Positions 17,054 through 26,892 are shown, numbered from the stretch's first letter. The stretch: 64,000 bases of DNA from Brevundimonas halotolerans (GCF_003730275.1 NZ_QTTA01000010.1:372001-436000), one strand, 5' to 3'. Notes: generated by a model from the letters alone, not told the origin. Numbers and translations: made by a program.

Positions 17054-18199
17054 ATGCGCGACGAGGCAGAAACGACCCGGACAGGATGGCTCCAACGGTG
17101 GTTTCCTGTCCGTTACATCTATCTTCGCACGGGCGATGAGGTTCAGGCCTACGCCCTGACGGCCCGACGCCAGATCCTGATGGGGGCGGTGGCCGTGGGA
17201 CTGATCGGCTGGGGCGCGATCGCCAGCTGCGGCTTCATCCTCGACATGATCGGCGTCAGCCAGGCCGAGCGCGCTGTGGCCCAGGCCCGCGCGACGTCCG
17301 AGCGCGTCAATGCCGATCTGCAGGCCCGTCTTGAGACCGCCGTGGTGCGGATGACCGCCAGCACCGGCTCGCTCGAGGAAATGGCCCAGATGGTCGAGCG
17401 GCGCCACGCCGCCCTGACCCAGGTCATGGGCACCTTCCGTGGCGTGGACGGCGCCGAGCTGGAGCTGCAGCCCGTCGTCATGAGCGACTCCGACAGCCGC
17501 ACGCCGATCGAGCGCATGGCCGCGGTGCGCATGGATCAGGAGCGTCTGATCGCCCGGGCTGAACAGTTCGCCGAGACCCGCGCCGAACGGCTGCGGCTAG
17601 CCTTCCGGCTGGCCGGGTTGAACCCTGCCGCCTACATCGGACAGGGCACCTCGCTGGGCGGGCCGCTGATCCAGGCGGACGATCCGAGCGCGCTGGCGGC
17701 CATTCTGGATGTCGATGAGCCGTTCGCCGCCCGCATCCTCAGCGCGACCAGCAATCTGGGCGATATGCGCGCCCTGACCGACGCGTCCGGCGGCCTGCCG
17801 TTTGCCCGGCCGACCCAGGCGCGCACGACCTCGGGCTTTGGCGTGCGGTTCGATCCGTTCAACGGTCGCCCTGCCCTGCATCAGGGTCAGGACTTTGCCG
17901 CGCCGCTGAATACGCCGATCTATTCGACCGCGCCGGGGGTGGTGTCTTTTGTTGGCGTTCGTTCAGGGTATGGCAACACCGTTGAGATAGACCACGGAGG
18001 CGGTTTCAAGACGCGCTACGCCCATCTCAACTCGGCGTCCGTTCAAATCGGGCAGCGGGTCGCGCTGGGCCAAAGAATCGGGGCCATGGGTTCGACCGGA
18101 CGGTCGACCGGTGTGCACCTGCACTATGAGGTCTGGATGAACGGCCGCGCCCAGAATCCAGCCCGCTTCATGAAAGCCGGAGATTATCTTGTTCAATAA
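17054..18199 (+). CDS. Membrane-anchored M23 (LytM) endopeptidase
   Basis: This 381-residue protein has one membrane anchor (about 39-66), a periplasmic coiled-coil region (about 68-125) and a C-terminal LytM domain. The zinc-binding residues are present: H276 and D280 in HQGQD, and H355 and H357 in HLHYE. It should therefore cut peptidoglycan crosslinks. The cytoplasmic head precedes the anchor. The bactofilin gene overlaps its end by 11 bases. In Hyphomonas the equivalent pair (LmdC-BacA) positions cell-wall hydrolysis, and a similar shape-related role is inferred here. Confidence 0.9.
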   Translation: MRDEAETTRTGWLQRWFPVRYIYLRTGDEVQAYALTARRQILMGAVAVGLIGWGAIASCGFILDMIGVSQAERAVAQARATSERVNADLQARLETAVVRMTASTGSLEEMAQMVERRHAALTQVMGTFRGVDGAELELQPVVMSDSDSRTPIERMAAVRMDQERLIARAEQFAETRAERLRLAFRLAGLNPAAYIGQGTSLGGPLIQADDPSALAAILDVDEPFAARILSATSNLGDMRALTDASGGLPFARPTQARTTSGFGVRFDPFNGRPALHQGQDFAAPLNTPIYSTAPGVVSFVGVRSGYGNTVEIDHGGGFKTRYAHLNSASVQIGQRVALGQRIGAMGSTGRSTGVHLHYEVWMNGRAQNPARFMKAGDYLVQ

Positions 18200-18767
18200 G
18201 TCGAAGTCCCCCGCCAAGCCGTCGTCGGTGCCGTCGATCCCGCCGCTGCCCGACATGCCGCAGGCGCCCCAGGCATCGCAGGCGGCACAGGCCCCCTCGT
18301 CCCAGCCGCGCCAGCCCGCGCCGCAACAGCAGTCGTCGGGCCGCAATCTGTCGACCCTGTCGGCGGACCTGCGGTTTGAAGGCAATATCTCGGGCTCGGG
18401 CGACCTGCAGGTCGACGGCCAGATCAAGGGCGACGTCAAGGTCGGTCGCCTGATTGTCGGCGAGACCGGCGCCATCGAAGGCAGCGTCAATGCCGACTAT
18501 GTCGAGGTGCGCGGCCGGATCGTCGGTGCCGTCTCGGGCAAGCAGGTCAAGCTGATCTCCACCGCCTACGTCGACGGCGACATCACCGCCGAACAGCTGT
18601 CGATCGACATCGGCGCCTATTTCCAGGGCCGCTGCATCCAGGGCAGCCGAAACGCCGCGCCGGCCTCGGCCCCGCGCCCGTCGGCCCAGCCTGCGGTTGC
18701 CGCCCAGGCCCCGCAGCCGGTGCCCCAGGCCGAAACGCCGCAACGGATCGACATGTCGTCCAACTAG
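18189..18767 (+). CDS. bacA: Bactofilin, BacA type
   Basis: This 192-residue cytoskeletal protein polymerises without nucleotide. A Pro/Gln/Ala-rich N-terminal tail (1-50) with a basic start for membrane contact precedes the bactofilin beta-helix (about 52-150), seen as DLRFEGNISGSGDLQVDGQIKG and similar hydrophobic-glycine repeats. The C-terminal tail is again Pro/Ala-rich. The start is TTG, giving MFNKSK, and overlaps the M23 gene by 11 bases; this is the only start in the right place. It probably recruits the M23 enzyme, and a terminator follows. Confidence 0.93.
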   Translation: MFNKSKSPAKPSSVPSIPPLPDMPQAPQASQAAQAPSSQPRQPAPQQQSSGRNLSTLSADLRFEGNISGSGDLQVDGQIKGDVKVGRLIVGETGAIEGSVNADYVEVRGRIVGAVSGKQVKLISTAYVDGDITAEQLSIDIGAYFQGRCIQGSRNAAPASAPRPSAQPAVAAQAPQPVPQAETPQRIDMSSN

Positions 18768-18793
18768 GGTCGGCAATCTCTTCGGATATGGAA

Positions 18794-18817
18794 ACGGGGC
18801 CTCGCGGCCCCGTTTTT
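18794..18817. terminator. Rho-independent terminator after bacA
   Basis: A perfect 8-base stem ACGGGGCC/GGCCCCGT with TCGC loop is followed by four more T. It lies 27 bases after bacA and just before the end of prfB on the other strand, so it could serve bacA directly. Confidence 0.8.
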
Positions 18818-18821
18818 CGTA

Positions 18822-19944
18822 TCAGCTGTCGGCACCATCGCGGGTCTCGCCGACCCGGGCCGCCAGCGCCGCGCCCATGAAGGCGTCCAGATCGCCGTTC
18901 AGCACGCCGTCGGTGTCGGAGGTTTCGACATTGGTCCGCAGGTCCTTGACCATCTGATAGGGCTGCAGGACGTAGGAACGGATCTGGTGGCCCCAGCCGA
19001 TGTCGGTCTTGGCGTCGGCCAAGGCCTGGGCCGCGGCCTCGCGCTTTTGCAGTTCCAGTTCGTACAGACGGGCGCGCAGCATCTTCCAGGCCTGTTCGCG
19101 GTTCTGGTGCTGGGAGCGCCCGGCCTGACAGGCCACAACCGTGTTGGTCGGTACGTGGGTCAGACGGACAGCCGAGTCGGTCTTGTTGATGTGCTGACCG
19201 CCCGCACCGGACGCGCGATAGGTGTCGGTGCGGACATCGGCCGGGTTGATGTCGATCTCGATGGTGTCATCCACGACGGGCGACACCCCGATCGAGGCGA
19301 AGCTGGTGTGGCGTTTGGCCGCCGCGTCATAGGGGCTGATGCGCACCAGCCGATGCACGCCCGACTCCGACTTCAGCCAGCCATAGGCGTTGGGTCCCTC
19401 GATCAGGAGGGTGGCCGACTTGACCCCCGCCTGTTCGCCGGATTCCTCGGCCTCGATCGTGACCTCATAGCCGTGGGCTTTGGCCCAGCGGGAATACATG
19501 CGCAGCAGCATGCCGGCCCAGTCGTTGGACTCGGTGCCGCCGGCGCCGGAGTTCACTTCCAGATAGGCGTCATTGCCATCGGCCTCACCGGACAGCAGGG
19601 CTTCCAGCTCGGCGCGCGCGGCGCGGTCCTTGATGGTCTTCAGGGATGCGACGGCTTCCTGATAGGTGGCCTCGTCGTCTTCCTCATCGGCCATTTCCGA
19701 GAGCATGATGCCCTCTTCCAGACCGGTCTCCATCTCGCGCACCGTGCCGATCCGGGCTTCCAGCTGCGAGCGTTCGCGGCTGACGGCCTGGGCCTGGTCG
19801 GGGTCATCCCACAGGGTCGGGTCCTCGACCCGGGCGTTCAGCTCATCCAGTTTCCGTAGGGCGACATCCCAGTCAAAGACGCCTCCTGAGCAGAGCCACG
19901 CTCTGCTCGATGTCAGCCTTCAAGGCCTCGACATCCGCTCTCAT
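18822..19944 (-). CDS. prfB: Peptide chain release factor 2, with programmed +1 frameshift
   Basis: RF2 ends translation at UGA and UAA. The gene starts at 19944, and the first 23 codons end with CTT before an in-frame TGA (19875-19873). A shift of +1 at CTT-TGA-C resumes reading at GAC and continues to 18822, giving about 373 residues. An SD-like AGGAGG lies just before the slip site, the standard autoregulatory arrangement. GGQ is visible in [11 protein letters not shown], and the stop-codon loop region is intact. It is not a pseudogene. mrcA lies upstream on the same strand with a terminator in between. Confidence 0.95.
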
Positions 19945-19966
19945 CGCCTACTCCTGCGATCTGATG

Positions 19967-19999
19967 AAAAGGCGCACCCGACCGTGAGGCCGGATGCGC
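19967..19999 (-). terminator. Terminator after mrcA
   Basis: On the minus strand GCGCATCCGGCC-TCAC-GGTCGGGTGCGC forms a 12-base stem, with two G-U pairs, followed by CTTTT. It sits 23 bases after the mrcA stop and before prfB. Confidence 0.75.
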
Positions 20000-20021
20000 G
20001 ACAAGCAGCGTACCTAGAGGG

Positions 20022-22433
20022 TCAGTAGAGCCCGCTCAAGTCCTCTGCCGGTTCCTTCTTGGGCGGAGGCGGCGTGGTGGCCGGGGGCGCAGTGGCCTCC
20101 TGACGCGTCTTTTCTTCCTGCTCGCGCCGGATGATGTCGTTGTAGTTCTGCGGCCCCGTCGGCGTTTCGGGCTCACGCGTGGGCTCGGGGATGCGGCGCT
20201 CGGTGCCGGGGCGGAAGGCTTCCTCGATACCGTTCACCGTGCGGAAGACGGCATTCCGGGGCTTGAGGAAAGGCCGCGCCGGATACTCCTTGAGGGCTTC
20301 CTGCATGAAGGCATTGAAGATGGGCACGGGCGTCGCCGCACCGGTCTCGCCCCGTCCCATGGGGCGGTTGTCGTCAAAGCCGATGAAGACGCCCACGACA
20401 ATGTCGGTCGTGAAGCCGACGAACCAGGCCGAACGGTATTCATTGGTCGTGCCGGTCTTGCCCCCGACCCAGCGGCCGAGACCGCGGGCGCTGGCGCCGG
20501 TGCCGCGCTGGATGACGCCTTCCAGCATCGAACTGACCTGATAGGCGGTGATGGGGTCGATGACCTGTTCCCCGCGCGGCTCGAGACGCGGTGATTCCTG
20601 CCCGCTGAAGCCCCGGGTGCACTCGCGGCAGGTGCGGTCTTCGGCATTGAACACCGTCTCGCCGTTCCGGTCCTGGATCAGTTCGATCAGATAGGGTTCG
20701 ATCCGGCGTCCACCATTGACGAAGGCGGCATAGGCGGCGGTGAGGTCATAGGGCGTGGTCTCGCCGGCGCCCAGCGACACCGACAGATTGGGCTGCAGGT
20801 CATCGGCCACACCCATGGTCTCGGCCAGATCGACGATCTTGCGCATGCCGACCTGATCGGCCAGCCGGACGGTCATGACGTTGCGCGACAGCTCCAGCCC
20901 CCGGCGCAGGGTCTGCGGGCCATAATATTCGCGGCTGTAATTTTCTGGCGTCCAGCGGGTGCCGTTCGGACCACCGGCAAAGCTGATCGGCGCGTCCAGT
21001 ACGATCGAGGCCGGGGTGAAGTCGCCCTCCAGCGCGGCGGCATAGACGATCGGCTTGAAGGCCGAGCCGGGCTGGCGTCGGGCCTGGGTCGCGCGGTTGA
21101 AGCTGGACAGGGCGTAGGAGTAGCCGCCGACCATGGCCAGTACCCGGCCGGTCTGGGGGTCGATGGCAACCAGGGCGCCGTTGACGGCCGGAATTTGTTT
21201 CAGCGCGAACTGGTCGCCACGCGGCTCGACAAAGATCAGGTCGCCCCGCTGCAGCCGTTTGTTGGCATTGGCCCAGGCGGCATCTGCCGGGACCAGAGCG
21301 CCAACACCGTCACTGACGGCCAGACGGATGCGAACGGTGTTGCCCGATACGCTCTCGACCGCCGCCGCCTGCCAGTTCCGCCGTTCAGGGGGCGTGGTTT
21401 TCTTCCGGGCCTCCTCCTGCCAGCCGTCTGCGAAGTCTGTGGTGCCCCAGGGGCCGCGCCAGCCGTGGCGGCGATCATAGGCCTCCAGCCCGGTCATCAG
21501 GGCGTTGCGGGCGGCCGTCTGGAGGGTCGGATCAAGGGTGGTGCGCAGGTAATAGCCGCCTGCATTGATGGCCTGGGCACCGTATTCGGCAATGGCCCGG
21601 CGGCGAGCTTCTTCCACGAAATAGTCGGCGTCGCGGTACTGGGCCCGCATCGGCGCGTCCTGGGTGATCAGGGGTTTGGCGCGCGCGGCAGCCAGCTCCT
21701 GCTGCGTCAGGGCCCGGTTGTCGGCCATTTCGCCGAGAACCCAGTCGCGCCGGGCCTTTGCGGCTTCGGGATAGCGTTTAGGGTGATAGTTGGTCGGTCC
21801 CTTGGGCAGGGCCGCGAGGAAGGCGGCTTCTTCAGGCGTCAGCTGCTCCAGCGACTTGCCGAAATAGTTGTAGGCCGCCGAAGCGATGCCATACGACCGA
21901 TAGCCCAGATAGATCTCGTTCAGGTACAGCTCGATGATCTGTTCCTTGCTGAGGGTCGCCTCAAGCCGGCTGGAAAGGATGGCCTCCTTCAACTTGCGGT
22001 TCACGCTGGTCTCATTGGTCAGCATGATGTTCTTGGCGACCTGCTGGGTGATGGTCGATCCACCCTCAAGCCTGCGCCCGGTCGCCACGTTGAAGATGTT
22101 CTTGAACATGGCCCGGCCGAGGCCCGAGACATCGACGCCGCCGTGGCTGAAGAAATTCCGGTCTTCGGCGGCCAGAAACGCCTGGATCACGACGGGCGGG
22201 ATCTGGTCGTAGGACACATAGATTCGGCGTTCTTCGGAAAACTCGCCGATCAGGGTGCCGTCACCGGCATAAACGCGCGTGGCCGTCGCCGGCCGGTAAT
22301 CGGCCAGCTCGGTCGCATCAGGCAGGTCATGGAAAAGCCACGCCGCGTAAACGGTGACCACCAGGCCAGCCAGGGCAATCGCGCCCAAAAGGCCGATACC
22401 CGCCATCACGAACCAACGTTCGGCTATCTTCAC
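20022..22433 (-). CDS. mrcA: Penicillin-binding protein 1A
   Basis: This bifunctional peptidoglycan synthase (803 residues) has an N-terminal membrane anchor (about 9-33), a GT51 glycosyltransferase domain and a transpeptidase domain. The catalytic glutamate is E90 in AAEDRNFFSHGG, and GGSTITQQ follows (124-131). The acyl-enzyme serine is S457 in GSAFK, and KTGTT lies near residue 655. The C-terminal 70 residues are Pro/Glu/Arg-rich and probably unstructured. It polymerises and crosslinks glycan strands in the periplasm. The amidase gene upstream on the same strand is about 90 bases away, so they may share a transcript. Confidence 0.96.
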   Translation of the reverse strand: MKIAERWFVMAGIGLLGAIALAGLVVTVYAAWLFHDLPDATELADYRPATATRVYAGDGTLIGEFSEERRIYVSYDQIPPVVIQAFLAAEDRNFFSHGGVDVSGLGRAMFKNIFNVATGRRLEGGSTITQQVAKNIMLTNETSVNRKLKEAILSSRLEATLSKEQIIELYLNEIYLGYRSYGIASAAYNYFGKSLEQLTPEEAAFLAALPKGPTNYHPKRYPEAAKARRDWVLGEMADNRALTQQELAAARAKPLITQDAPMRAQYRDADYFVEEARRRAIAEYGAQAINAGGYYLRTTLDPTLQTAARNALMTGLEAYDRRHGWRGPWGTTDFADGWQEEARKKTTPPERRNWQAAAVESVSGNTVRIRLAVSDGVGALVPADAAWANANKRLQRGDLIFVEPRGDQFALKQIPAVNGALVAIDPQTGRVLAMVGGYSYALSSFNRATQARRQPGSAFKPIVYAAALEGDFTPASIVLDAPISFAGGPNGTRWTPENYSREYYGPQTLRRGLELSRNVMTVRLADQVGMRKIVDLAETMGVADDLQPNLSVSLGAGETTPYDLTAAYAAFVNGGRRIEPYLIELIQDRNGETVFNAEDRTCRECTRGFSGQESPRLEPRGEQVIDPITAYQVSSMLEGVIQRGTGASARGLGRWVGGKTGTTNEYRSAWFVGFTTDIVVGVFIGFDDNRPMGRGETGAATPVPIFNAFMQEALKEYPARPFLKPRNAVFRTVNGIEEAFRPGTERRIPEPTREPETPTGPQNYNDIIRREQEEKTRQEATAPPATTPPPPKKEPAEDLSGLY

Positions 22434-22523
22434 CGCTCACTCCGACAGGACCTGTCCTGAGGGTTTAGCCCGCGTCGCCGCCCCGCGAAAGGGTCTGTAA
22501 CGTCACGGCGGGGCATTGGCCGG

Positions 22524-23765
22524 TCAGGGGGTGCCACCGGCCTGTGGCGTCCCGGCATAGCGGGTCGGGCTTTGCAGCGCCTGGAAATAGGCGTCGATGC
22601 CCGCCACCACGCCCCGCATGAGGTCGCGACGGCGGCGCTCGTCCAGCAGGATGCGTTCGTCCTCAGGATTGGTGACGAACCCCATCTCCAGCAGCACCGC
22701 CGGAACATCGGGGGCCAGCAGGACCGCCAGACCGGCATCACGGTGGCTGCGCCGCAGCATGGGGTGGCCGGTGCGCTCGATCTCGCCCAGCAGCGACCGC
22801 GCGAACCAGGCCGAGCGATTCTGGGTCGAACGCTGGGTCATATCCAGCAGGATGCGGTCCACCGACGGGTCCTGGCCGGGCAGATGCAGCTCGCGGTGCC
22901 AGTCATCGCGAACGGTAAACTCGCGTACGGCCCGCCCGGCGCCCTGTTCGGACAGGGTATAGACGCTGGCGCCGCGCGTGGCCGGATCGGCCCCGGCGTC
23001 GGCGTGCAGGCTGATGAACAGGTCCGCACCCGCCTCGCGGGCGATCTCGACCCGGCGCGGCAGGCCGACATAGACATCGGTCGAACGGGTCATGAGGACG
23101 CGATAACGGCCCGTGCGCTCCAGTTCAGCCTTGAGCGCCAGACCGGCGGCAAGGGTTATGGCACTTTCGCGCGACTGCTGGCCTGATGCGCCGGGGTCTC
23201 GCCCGCCATGACCGGGGTCGATGACGATCAGGGGCCGCTGATCCCCGCGCCGGCCACGCGCCGGTGTGGCGGCGCCCCGGGGCGGCGGCGTCGCCATGGC
23301 GGTCGACGCCTCGCCTGTGGCCTTCAGATCGATGACATAGCGATAGTGCTCGACGCCATCGCCGGGCGACAGCAGGAAGCGACGCTCGACTTCGACCCCC
23401 GACGCCAGGGCCAGTTCGATTCGCGAGCGGCTGCCGGCCTGGGCGACGCGATAGGTGCGCACCAGCCCCATCCCCGGCCCGCTCTGGCCACGACCGGCGC
23501 GAATATTGTCCAGATCGACGACCAGTTGGCCGCTGCCTCCGGCCTCGACGAGGGTGCCGCGCGTCGAGGCGTCCAGATCAATGACCACGCGGGTGCGCTG
23601 GGCATCCCCGCCGAAGCGCACCCTCAGGACATCACCGTCGGCTCCGAGAGCCAGCCCGCGCGTGGCGGTCAGCAGCAAGGTGCAAAGCACGACAAGGGCC
23701 AGGGCGGTCATGGCCCATTCCTTCGCCCCCCACCGGGCCAGATCGAATTTCAGTGTCGCGCGCAT
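22524..23765 (-). CDS. amiC: N-acetylmuramoyl-L-alanine amidase, AmiC-like
   Basis: This periplasmic zinc amidase cuts the stem peptide from MurNAc, which is needed to separate daughter cells. A signal segment lies at about 18-42, an AMIN-like beta domain at about 45-140 (VRFGGDAQRTRVVIDLD), and an Amidase_3 domain at about 185-395. VIDPGHGGRDPG, the second ligand region with E in RESAITLA, LFISLHADAG and LLEMGFVTN mark the active site. I chose the ATG at 23765, giving 413 residues and a normal signal peptide. An ATG at 23822 would add 19 residues without conserved features. It lies upstream of mrcA in the same direction. Confidence 0.9.
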   Translation of the reverse strand: MRATLKFDLARWGAKEWAMTALALVVLCTLLLTATRGLALGADGDVLRVRFGGDAQRTRVVIDLDASTRGTLVEAGGSGQLVVDLDNIRAGRGQSGPGMGLVRTYRVAQAGSRSRIELALASGVEVERRFLLSPGDGVEHYRYVIDLKATGEASTAMATPPPRGAATPARGRRGDQRPLIVIDPGHGGRDPGASGQQSRESAITLAAGLALKAELERTGRYRVLMTRSTDVYVGLPRRVEIAREAGADLFISLHADAGADPATRGASVYTLSEQGAGRAVREFTVRDDWHRELHLPGQDPSVDRILLDMTQRSTQNRSAWFARSLLGEIERTGHPMLRRSHRDAGLAVLLAPDVPAVLLEMGFVTNPEDERILLDERRRRDLMRGVVAGIDAYFQALQSPTRYAGTPQAGGTP

Positions 23766-24244
23766 TCTGTCGTAACCGCAGGTATTCACAGGACCGATTT
23801 TCGGTGATGCCACACCTGACACAGGCCTCTGTGGATTCCGTTAAGGCCAAGTCGCTTTCAATTCGCGCACGGGCTGCCTATTGTCTGTGTGCTGCGGTCG
23901 CGGCCCGTTTCGTGCGGGCCGTGCGGCCATCAGCCCCGATCCCACCCTTCTGACGCCCGCACGGCCTGACCGACGGACGACAGGGCGGAACCGGCCCCAC
24001 GGATGAAAGACCCCCGACGAAAGGGATGTCTGGCAGCCACCGGGCCGCGTTTCAGGAACACGCACGACCATGGGCCTTTCGACCCGCTCGAATCTGGAGA
24101 TCGAACCTGTTCGCACAGCCGACGGCCTGACCGTCTGCGCGGGGTTCATCCGGGTCCATGCCCCTCATTCATTCAGGCGAGCCGCTCGACCGGTCGGGAC
24201 ACGTCCCGACGGGCGGGGACCGGCGCGCCCAGGAAAGATCCTTC
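23766..24244. promoter_or_regulatory. Divergent region between amiC and rne; long rne leader
   Basis: No gene is evident in these 479 bases. Short open frames lack starts with ribosome sites. The region must hold the amiC and rne promoters, although no clear -35/-10 pair stands out. Several hairpins occur, including a perfect 8-base stem with a two-base loop at 24193-24210 (GTCGGGAC/GTCCCGAC), about 35 bases before rne. RNase E genes commonly have long structured leaders that the enzyme itself cleaves. That function is inference here. Confidence 0.45.
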
Positions 24245-26788
24245 ATGTCCAAGACAATGCTTATCGACGCGGCCCATGCCGAGGAGACCCGCGTCGCCAT
24301 CGTAGAGGCGCGCCAGGTTGAGGAATTCGACTTTGAATCCCGCGCCCGTCGCCAACTTCGCGGCAACATCTATCTGGCCAAGGTCACACGGGTAGAGCCC
24401 AGCCTTCAGGCCGCCTTCGTCGAATACGGCGGCAATCGCCACGGCTTCCTAGCCTTCAACGAAATCCACCCGGACTATTACCAGATCCCGGTCGCCGATC
24501 GCGAGGCGATCATGGCCGAGTTGTCCAATTCGTCATCCGATGACGACTCTGAGCACGACGATCTGGGCCGCGAGAGCGACGACGGTGAGTCGGAAGGCGG
24601 GCTGGCCGACGAGGAACGTCTGAAGCGGCGCCTGATGCGGCGCTACAAGATCCAGGACGTTATCCGCCGTCGTCAGATCCTGCTGGTGCAGGTGGTCAAG
24701 GACGAGCGCGGCGCCAAGGGCGCGGCCCTGACCACCTGGCTGTCGCTGGCCGGCCGCTACTGCGTGCTGATGCCCAACACCGGCAAGGGCGGCGGCATCT
24801 CGCGCAAGATCACCCAGGCCACGGATCGCAAGCGCCTGAAGGCGGCGGCAGCGGCACTGGACGTGCCCAAGGGCATGGGCCTGATCATCCGCACGGCCGG
24901 CGCCAAGCGCACCAAGGCCGAGATCAAGCGTGACTATGAATATCTGCTGCGACTGTGGGAGACGATCCGCGAGACCACCCTGGGCTCGAACGCGCCCAGT
25001 CTGATCTACGAAGAAGAAAACCTTGTCCGCCGCGCCGTGCGCGACATGTTCGACAAGGATTTCGACGGCATCCAGGTCGAGGGCTATGAGGGCTGGAAGC
25101 AGGCCCGCGACTTCATGCGCGTGCTGATGCCCGCCCATGCGAAGAAGGTGCACCTGTATACCGGCTCCAAGCCGCTGTTCGCCGCCCACGGCATCGAGGA
25201 TCTGCTGACCCAGATCCACCAGCCGACGGTGCCGCTGAAGTCCGGTGGCTATCTGGTGATCAACCAGACCGAGGCGCTGGTCGCCATCGACGTCAACTCG
25301 GGCCGCGCGACCAAGGAACGCAACGTCGAGCAGACAGCCTACAAGACCAATCTGGAAGCCGCCGTCGAGGCTGCGCGCCAGTTGCGGCTGCGCGATCTGG
25401 CCGGGCTGGTGGTCATCGACTTCATCGACATGGATGAGTCGAAGAACAACCGGTCGGTCGAAAAGACCATGAAGGATGCGCTGGCCAAGGATCGCGCCCG
25501 CATCCAGATGGGCCGTATCTCGGACTTTGGCCTGATGGAAATCAGCCGCCAGCGTCGTCGTCTGGGCGTGATCGAGGGGGCCACCGAGGTCTGCCCGCAC
25601 TGCCAGGGCGCCGGACGGGTTCGCTCGGCGGAGTCGGCGGCGTTGATGATGCTGCGCGGCGTCGATATCGAAGCCGGCAAGAATGGTGCCGGGACCATCG
25701 GCCTGAAAGTGCCGCTGGACGCAGCCCTGTACATCCTGAATCACAAGCGCGCCTATCTGGACGCCATGGCGCGGATGCGCGGCGTGGTGGTTATGGTCTC
25801 GGTCGACGAGAGCCTGGCGCCGGGCGACTATGCCATCGAGCGGCTGACCACGGATCCCGAGTTCGTCGCCCCCGAGGCCGATGCCCTGCCGGTCGATGAC
25901 ATGCCGGTCGACGATCTGGCCTTTGACGAGGACTATGAGGACGAAGACGAGGATGAGGACTTCGACGTCGCATCCGAGGATGCCGACGAAACCGTTCAGG
26001 AAGACCGCGCACCGCGCGACCGGGGCCGTCAGCGCGCACCGGCTCCGGAGGCTTCGGACGACGACAGCGAGGACGGGGGCCGCCGCCGCCGTCGGGGTCG
26101 TCGCGGCGGACGTCGCGTCCGCGAGGACAGCGAACGGGACGGCTTCAACTGGGTGCGCGGTCGCACACCCTCGCTGACCGACCCCTATGTCTGGTTCGAT
26201 CCGCTGAACCCCCATGCTGATACGGACTCGACCGAGCCCCGGCCTGTGCAGGCTGACAAGGCCGACAGCCATCCTGCCAATGATGACGGCGAGAACGAAG
26301 GCGAACGCGAGGGCGGTGGCCGTCGCCGTCGTCGCCGTCGTGGACGCGGACGGGATCGGACCGGTTCCGACGAGGCCAGCCCGCGCGCCGAGGCTCGCGC
26401 CGCCAATGAAGGCATGATCGACGAAGAGCCGGTCGATACCGCCGTCACCGCTTCGGCCGAGACCGAAACGTCGGTGCCTGTGACGGAAACGGCGGACGTC
26501 GAGCCCGCTCCGAAACGCCGCCGCGTGCGTCGTAAGGTCGTCACCGAAGCCACGGACGATGAGGTCCCCGTCGAGGTCGAAGCCGAGACGACCCTGCCGC
26601 CGACGCCGGTCGAACCGGAGGCCCCTGGTGAACCGGCACCTGTTGCCGAGGAACCTGCGGACGATGTCGTCGTCAGCAAGCCTGCTTCCGCGCGCAAGAC
26701 GGTCGATGTCGAGGAAATCCTGGCCAGCGACCCGAACCAGATCACGGCCCCTCCGCCCAAGCCCAAGCGCGGGTGGTGGCGCCTTTGA
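24245..26788 (+). CDS. rne: Ribonuclease E
   Basis: This is the main endoribonuclease for mRNA decay and rRNA/tRNA processing (847 residues). The N-terminal half has the S1 domain (about 35-185, with an acidic loop DDDSEHDD inserted), the catalytic region with VAIDVNSG and LVVIDFIDMD aspartates, and the zinc-link CPHCQGAG. The C-terminal half is disordered, with acidic stretches around residue 570, two Arg-rich patches ([21 protein letters not shown]) that bind RNA, and a final KRGWWRL. A terminal GWW motif binds PNPase in Caulobacter RNase E. The start with AGGAAAG upstream fits the conserved MSKTMLIDA opening. Confidence 0.96.
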   Translation: MSKTMLIDAAHAEETRVAIVEARQVEEFDFESRARRQLRGNIYLAKVTRVEPSLQAAFVEYGGNRHGFLAFNEIHPDYYQIPVADREAIMAELSNSSSDDDSEHDDLGRESDDGESEGGLADEERLKRRLMRRYKIQDVIRRRQILLVQVVKDERGAKGAALTTWLSLAGRYCVLMPNTGKGGGISRKITQATDRKRLKAAAAALDVPKGMGLIIRTAGAKRTKAEIKRDYEYLLRLWETIRETTLGSNAPSLIYEEENLVRRAVRDMFDKDFDGIQVEGYEGWKQARDFMRVLMPAHAKKVHLYTGSKPLFAAHGIEDLLTQIHQPTVPLKSGGYLVINQTEALVAIDVNSGRATKERNVEQTAYKTNLEAAVEAARQLRLRDLAGLVVIDFIDMDESKNNRSVEKTMKDALAKDRARIQMGRISDFGLMEISRQRRRLGVIEGATEVCPHCQGAGRVRSAESAALMMLRGVDIEAGKNGAGTIGLKVPLDAALYILNHKRAYLDAMARMRGVVVMVSVDESLAPGDYAIERLTTDPEFVAPEADALPVDDMPVDDLAFDEDYEDEDEDEDFDVASEDADETVQEDRAPRDRGRQRAPAPEASDDDSEDGGRRRRRGRRGGRRVREDSERDGFNWVRGRTPSLTDPYVWFDPLNPHADTDSTEPRPVQADKADSHPANDDGENEGEREGGGRRRRRRRGRGRDRTGSDEASPRAEARAANEGMIDEEPVDTAVTASAETETSVPVTETADVEPAPKRRRVRRKVVTEATDDEVPVEVEAETTLPPTPVEPEAPGEPAPVAEEPADDVVVSKPASARKTVDVEEILASDPNQITAPPPKPKRGWWRL

Positions 26789-26892
26789 CCTGACGCCCCA
26801 TCATGGGGGATGATCACGGTGACCGGTCATGCCGGGCGGGACGGCCATTGTTTGGCCTTGTCGCCCGGCGACCAATGACGATCCCGGAAAAG

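Noticed and set aside
18822-19944. prfB as a frameshifted pseudogene
   Set aside because: The frameshift site matches the programmed RF2 signal in sequence and position, and the rest of the gene is intact.
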